Assembly: GCF_000353285.1 (NCBI RefSeq)
Contig: NZ_KB731324.1
Span: forward strand, 514,577-578,576
Length of the DNA: 64,000 bases
Source: Leptolyngbya boryana PCC 6306
GTDB lineage: Bacteria > Cyanobacteriota > Cyanobacteriia > Leptolyngbyales > Leptolyngbyaceae
Reading direction: 5' to 3'
The notes under the pieces were generated by a model. That model worked only from the letters and a program-made list of their open reading frames with translations. It had not been told where the DNA came from and searched no databases. Numbering within the stretch: position 1 is the first letter of the stretch; the number at the start of each line of letters is the position of its first letter. Below, in pieces: positions 61,252 to 64,000 of this stretch. The translations under genes were made by a program, and so were the position numbers.

Positions 61252-62688
61252 ATGAATTCCCAATCCAACCTGACAGCACTTGCCCAACAAGGTGATACAA
61301 CTACGGCAATTGCAACTCTGATCAATCAGCATCTTCACCCACAACAGATTGAAGCAAAGACAGTATTGAAAGATCGTTGTTTAAAGATTGTCCTTGAAGG
61401 CGCACAGACTCCTGATCAGCAGACATCAGTAGAATTCATTCGTCAAGAGATTGCCAAATTGCAGAATTCTGAGATTGCGATCGTCAAAGTTTTTGGCAAG
61501 CAAGCAGACGAAGAGTTTCCTGACTGGCAGGAAGAATTTCAGATCGCTTCAAAACCAAGCACTTCAATGTTTGGATCAATGTTTGGCGCGATCGCAAGTG
61601 CAGCAAGTGCTGTCACTGAAACAGCGACCCAAGTCGGAGGAAGCGTAACTGGAGCAGTGGTTGGAACCGCAGGGGCGATTGGGAATGCGGCAACTCAAAC
61701 CGGGCAAGCGATAGCAACTGGCGCAGTTGGGGCAGGTGGCGCAATCGCCAATACAGTCATGCAAGCTCCAGCAAGTGTGGGCTATCTCGTTGATGTCGTG
61801 AGTGATAGCCCTTTGCTGAAAGAAGCAACCAAAGTGTTAAAGATGGATTTGGTGCTGGCATCCATTAGCCAAGTCGATGTTGTCCGAGCAGAGGCGCACG
61901 TTGCACATCTCAAAGAGAAATATCCAAACGAAAAGCCTTACAACATTGCTCATCGAATCATAGTAGAGAAATCAATCTACGCTGGGGGCACAGGCTTAGC
62001 CAGTAGCTTAGTACCTGGAGCCGCAGCTGCGGTCTTTGTTGTCGATTTAGCAGCAACCATGGCTTTGCAAGCGGAGATGGTCTATCAGATAGCCTGTGCA
62101 TATGGAATGGATCTGAAAGCATCGGAACGGAAAGGTGAAGTTGTAACGATTTTCGGGTTAGCACTTGGTGGACAACATGCGATTAAAGCTGGATTAGGTT
62201 TGCTGCGGAATGTACCCGTTGCGGGAGCAGCGATCGGAGCAAGCAGCAATGCCGTGATGCTTTATGCGTTAGGTCATGCAGCCTGTCAGTTTTATGAGGC
62301 AAAAATTAGTCAAACAGCCCTGCCACCAACATTAGAAGACTTTCAATCCGCAGGTGAAGCATATCTAAAAGAAGGGATGGCTCAAGAAGTCATCATGGAT
62401 CAGATTTTGGTGCATCTAATGGTTGCTGGGCAGCCGAACACAACCTGGCAACAGATTTTTCCAGACCTGAAGCAAATGAATTTTAGTCCCGCTTCTAACG
62501 AAGCGATCGCAGCCAATTTACACTCTCCACCTTCTCTAGAGACTTTGCTTGATCAAGTCAATCAGGATTTTGCTGTTTCTCTGCTCGCGCAATGTCAGAA
62601 AATTGCTCAGCTAGACGGTGTGGTCACTGCTGAAGAGGCAGAAATTATTGATCGAATCAATGAGAAATTCAAAGCTGAACTCTTCTAA
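61252..62688 (+). CDS. EcsC/DUF697-like protein with N-terminal cyanobacterial domain
   Basis: The 478-residue protein has several parts. The N-terminus (1-85) has ALAQQGDTTTAIATLINQHL and resembles a short domain shared by many cyanobacterial proteins. A Gly/Ala/Thr-rich, weakly amphipathic segment follows (about 105-170). A hydrophobic helical domain (about 195-340) has VPGAAAAVFVVDLAATMALQ and looks like EcsC or DUF697. The C-terminal part (about 425-475) has a TerB-like helix pair, ACQKIAQLDGVVTAEEAEII. It may attach to membranes. The function is unknown. It ends with a hairpin at 62722-62755. Confidence 0.7.
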   Translation: MNSQSNLTALAQQGDTTTAIATLINQHLHPQQIEAKTVLKDRCLKIVLEGAQTPDQQTSVEFIRQEIAKLQNSEIAIVKVFGKQADEEFPDWQEEFQIASKPSTSMFGSMFGAIASAASAVTETATQVGGSVTGAVVGTAGAIGNAATQTGQAIATGAVGAGGAIANTVMQAPASVGYLVDVVSDSPLLKEATKVLKMDLVLASISQVDVVRAEAHVAHLKEKYPNEKPYNIAHRIIVEKSIYAGGTGLASSLVPGAAAAVFVVDLAATMALQAEMVYQIACAYGMDLKASERKGEVVTIFGLALGGQHAIKAGLGLLRNVPVAGAAIGASSNAVMLYALGHAACQFYEAKISQTALPPTLEDFQSAGEAYLKEGMAQEVIMDQILVHLMVAGQPNTTWQQIFPDLKQMNFSPASNEAIAANLHSPPSLETLLDQVNQDFAVSLLAQCQKIAQLDGVVTAEEAEIIDRINEKFKAELF

Positions 62689-62721
62689 ATTTGCGAAGTA
62701 TAAGTCTTGACTTCTTTGCTA

Positions 62722-62755
62722 AACGCCTCTACTCCCTAATGGTGATAGAGGCGTT
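62722..62755 (+). terminator. Hairpin after the EcsC/DUF697-like gene
   Basis: AACGCCTCTA (62722-62731) pairs perfectly with TAGAGGCGTT (62746-62755) around a 14-base loop, 33 bases past the stop codon. The downstream U-tract is weak (TCTC). It probably ends the transcript before the IS element. Confidence 0.7.
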
Positions 62756-62853
62756 CTCAGTTGTATATCTGCAAACAGCGATTCACTTACAGCGGTTTCT
62801 GATTGGGTCTGCCACAGAATGGGCACCTTAGCAGCAGTCATGAGGAATGAGCA

Positions 62854-63213
62854 ATGCCTGCTGCCTACTCGGTCGATTTACGCCAACGCATTCTGGATGC
62901 TTACGAGGCGAAAGAAGGAAGTCAACGCCAACTGGCAAAACGGTTCAAGGTCAGCTTGTCGTTTGTGCGAGACTTGATGCGCCACTACCGAGAGCAGAAG
63001 ACGGTGCAACCTAAACCGCATGGGGGTGGAGCCGTCGCAAAAATCGGTGTGAAGGAGCAAGCCCTGATTGCCGACTGGTTGAAACAGCAACCTGACCTTG
63101 TGTTGTGGGAATTGTGTGAGCGACTCGAACAAGAATGTGCTGTTCAAGTCGGCATCTCGACGATGTGGCGAGTGCTGGAGCAGATGAACCTGAGCGTCAA
63201 AAAAAACATTTAG
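62854..63213 (+). CDS. IS630 transposase, N-terminal frame
   Basis: This 119-residue frame has the N-terminal helix-turn-helix of IS630 transposases, with SQRQLAKRFKVSLSFVRDLM (about 23-42) and a second wHTH in the region ending VGISTMWRVLEQM. It ends at TAG soon after an A8 run (63199-63206). The catalytic part lies in the +1 frame, starting after the run. A one-base shift within or near the A8 run would fuse the two. It is either programmed slippage or a frameshift mutation; sequence alone cannot decide. Confidence 0.9.
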   Translation: MPAAYSVDLRQRILDAYEAKEGSQRQLAKRFKVSLSFVRDLMRHYREQKTVQPKPHGGGAVAKIGVKEQALIADWLKQQPDLVLWELCERLEQECAVQVGISTMWRVLEQMNLSVKKNI

Positions 63214-63238
63214 GGCAACTGAAGCCGAAACAAAGCGA

Positions 63239-63805
63239 GTGCAAGCGCTACGTTTTGCATTCCGACATTGGAGCTTCAGCATTGACCTTCGCAATCTGGT
63301 CTTTGTCGATGAAGCAGGCATTCATTTGGGCATGACCCAAATGAATGGTCGTGCTGCGAAGGGAGAGCGAGTGCATGATGTCCGTCCACGCAATGTTGGA
63401 CAAAACATCTCGTTGACTGGTGCCATTGGACTAGAAGGACTCATTGCGACAATGACGATTCTGGGTAGTGTCAATACCGAGGTCTTTGTCGTCTACTTGC
63501 TCGAAGTGTTGATCCCGCAACTTTGGGTCGGAGCAATTGTGGTCATGGATAATCTTCCTGTGCATCATGCTCAACGAGTTCGGCAAGCGATTGAATCTGC
63601 TGGCGCACAACTTGTCTTCCTGCCACCTTATTCTCCAGACTTATCTCCGATTGAGTGGTGTTGGTCGAAACTCAAGCAGTTACTACGCTCTGCTAAAGCC
63701 CGATCTTTGGAAGCTCTCAATCAAGCTTTGACTGAGATTGTGACTGAAAAAATCTCGGAGGAGGATGCAATCGCTTGGTTCGCTCATTGTGGCTTATTCA
63801 TTTAG
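63239..63805 (+). CDS. IS630 transposase, catalytic frame (DDE)
   Basis: The frame opens without a stop as far back as the A8 run, and protein similarity continues upstream of the first GTG (63239) as TFRATEAETKRV, so the natural product is likely a frameshift fusion with the N-terminal frame. The 188-residue part has the catalytic triad: FVDEAGIHLG (Asp), MDNLPVHH (Asp) and PYSPDLSPIEWCWSKLK (Glu). There are exactly 34 residues between the second Asp and the Glu (DD34E). The stop codon overlaps the right inverted end. Confidence 0.9.
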   Translation: MQALRFAFRHWSFSIDLRNLVFVDEAGIHLGMTQMNGRAAKGERVHDVRPRNVGQNISLTGAIGLEGLIATMTILGSVNTEVFVVYLLEVLIPQLWVGAIVVMDNLPVHHAQRVRQAIESAGAQLVFLPPYSPDLSPIEWCWSKLKQLLRSAKARSLEALNQALTEIVTEKISEEDAIAWFAHCGLFI

Positions 63806-63815
63806 AAACCGCTGT

Positions 63816-63847
63816 AAAAAAAGCCTAATCTTCAGAGATTAGGCTTT
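63816..63847 (-). terminator. Intrinsic terminator of the TpsB gene
   Basis: Read on the minus strand, AAAGCCTAATC (63847 to 63837) pairs perfectly with GATTAGGCTTT (63830 to 63820) and is followed by a T run down to 63816. It is eight bases past the TpsB stop codon. The IS inserted right at its T-tract, leaving it intact. Confidence 0.9.
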
Positions 63848-63855
63848 GAGGCAAA

Positions 63856-64000
63856 TTAGAACGGAGTATAGTTAACTGAGAAGTAGAGTCCTTTCTCTTG
63901 TAGCGATCGCTTATCGCCCCCAGAAGACGTAATTGGAATCCCCCAATCCAGTCGAACCGACATACGATCGCTCTGTCGCCAAATCAATCCTAGCCCTGCA
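63856..64000 (-). CDS. TpsB/FhaC-type outer-membrane secretion protein, C-terminus (cut by the window edge)
   Basis: The open frame enters from the right edge and ends at TAA (complement of 63856-63858). It encodes the last 47 residues, including VRLDWGIPITSSGGDK and GLYFSVNYTPF, a terminal beta-strand pattern ending in Phe as in outer-membrane beta-barrels. It matches the ends of ShlB/FhaC/HecB-type two-partner secretion transporters (TpsB, Omp85 superfamily), which export large TpsA proteins. The POTRA domains and most of the barrel lie outside the window. The call rests on this short end, so moderate confidence. Confidence 0.72.
   Translation of the reverse strand, partial: AGLGLIWRQSDRMSVRLDWGIPITSSGGDKRSLQEKGLYFSVNYTPF

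Larger units (their letters stand above)
62790..63814 (+). mobile_element. IS630-family insertion sequence
   Basis: The element is 1025 bp. Inverted ends CAGCGGTTTCT (62790-62800) and AGAAACCGCTG (63804-63814) are perfect for 11 bases, and both are flanked by TA (62788-62789 and 63815-63816), the target duplication typical of IS630/Tc1. Its transposase is split over two frames. The right end lies next to the terminator of the minus-strand TpsB gene, so the insertion is in a safe intergenic spot between convergent genes. Confidence 0.9.

Noticed and set aside
1-64000. CRISPR arrays, prophage, tRNA or rRNA genes
   Set aside because: No regularly spaced repeats, phage structural genes or tRNA/rRNA-like sequences were recognised in any intergenic region. 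A tRNAscan or Infernal run would settle this.

Overview
The window is about 64 kb of chromosome from a phycobilisome-containing cyanobacterium, probably a filamentous Leptolyngbya-like one. The lineage within cyanobacteria is inference. The evidence for a cyanobacterium is the very frequent HIP1-type GCGATCGC motif, psaL of photosystem I, ndhS of the photosynthetic NDH-1 complex, a CpcT/CpeT bilin lyase, an Flv3/Flv1 flavodiiron pair, and several cyanobacterial families of unknown function (DUF3143, Ycf49/DUF2499, DUF3593). Most of the window is ordinary chromosomal housekeeping. I see no rRNA, tRNA, CRISPR array, prophage or plasmid origin.

Layout. 0-3 kb: NFACT/Rqc2 (cut by the left edge), divergent remA-gmk, psaL and a small membrane protein. 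3.2-8.2 kb: a secreted M16 peptidase pair, a HepT/MntA toxin-antitoxin pair and an alpha/beta-hydrolase-fold protein with a degraded triad. 8.2-15.7 kb: ndhS, rodA, mrp, an SRPBCC protein, hemF, a STAS protein and a large DEAD/DEAH helicase. 15.9-20 kb: an exported Ser/Thr/Pro-rich protein, an S9 peptidase and an RRM RNA-binding protein. 20-27.6 kb is more accessory: a two-gene carboxy(nor)spermidine polyamine module, an O-methyltransferase, a TetR regulator divergent from a glycosyltransferase around a perfect operator-like palindrome, a GNAT acetyltransferase and a lone DUF6602 nuclease-like protein. A diverged 79-bp intergenic element occurs twice here.

27.8-38.8 kb: coaX, flv3-flv1, a GT2, DUF3143 plus a J-domain protein, a Crp-family regulator, an RlpA-like protein, a PhzF-like enzyme, a CrcB/FluC fluoride channel and a ferritin-like protein. 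38.9-46.1 kb is a cell-surface glycan neighbourhood: an MOP flippase, a GH9 lipoprotein, a GT4-like glycosyltransferase, a SAM methyltransferase and an orphan sugar ABC permease. 46.1-60.9 kb: marR, cpcT, an M48 peptidase, pgi, a CsaB-like pyruvyl transferase, a decayed Uma2 locus, the Ycf49/DUF3593 pair, tsaB, allA, an FHA-PBP1A fusion, NDH-2, rsmE and a TPR protein. 61-64 kb: a DUF433 remnant, a large EcsC/DUF697-like protein, a complete IS630-family element with its TA duplication, and the C-terminus of a TpsB/FhaC-type outer-membrane transporter at the right edge.

I do not find a convincing complete new multigene system. The leads most worth a second look are the paired 79-bp element, the GH9/flippase/glycosyltransferase neighbourhood, the stand-alone DUF6602 gene, and the decay scars (a truncated Uma2 with a duplicated Ycf49 start, a 14-codon translationally coupled stub, and a DUF433 pseudogene). 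Several starts below differ from the longest open frame because a ribosome binding site, signal peptide, overlapping terminator or family length favours an internal start.
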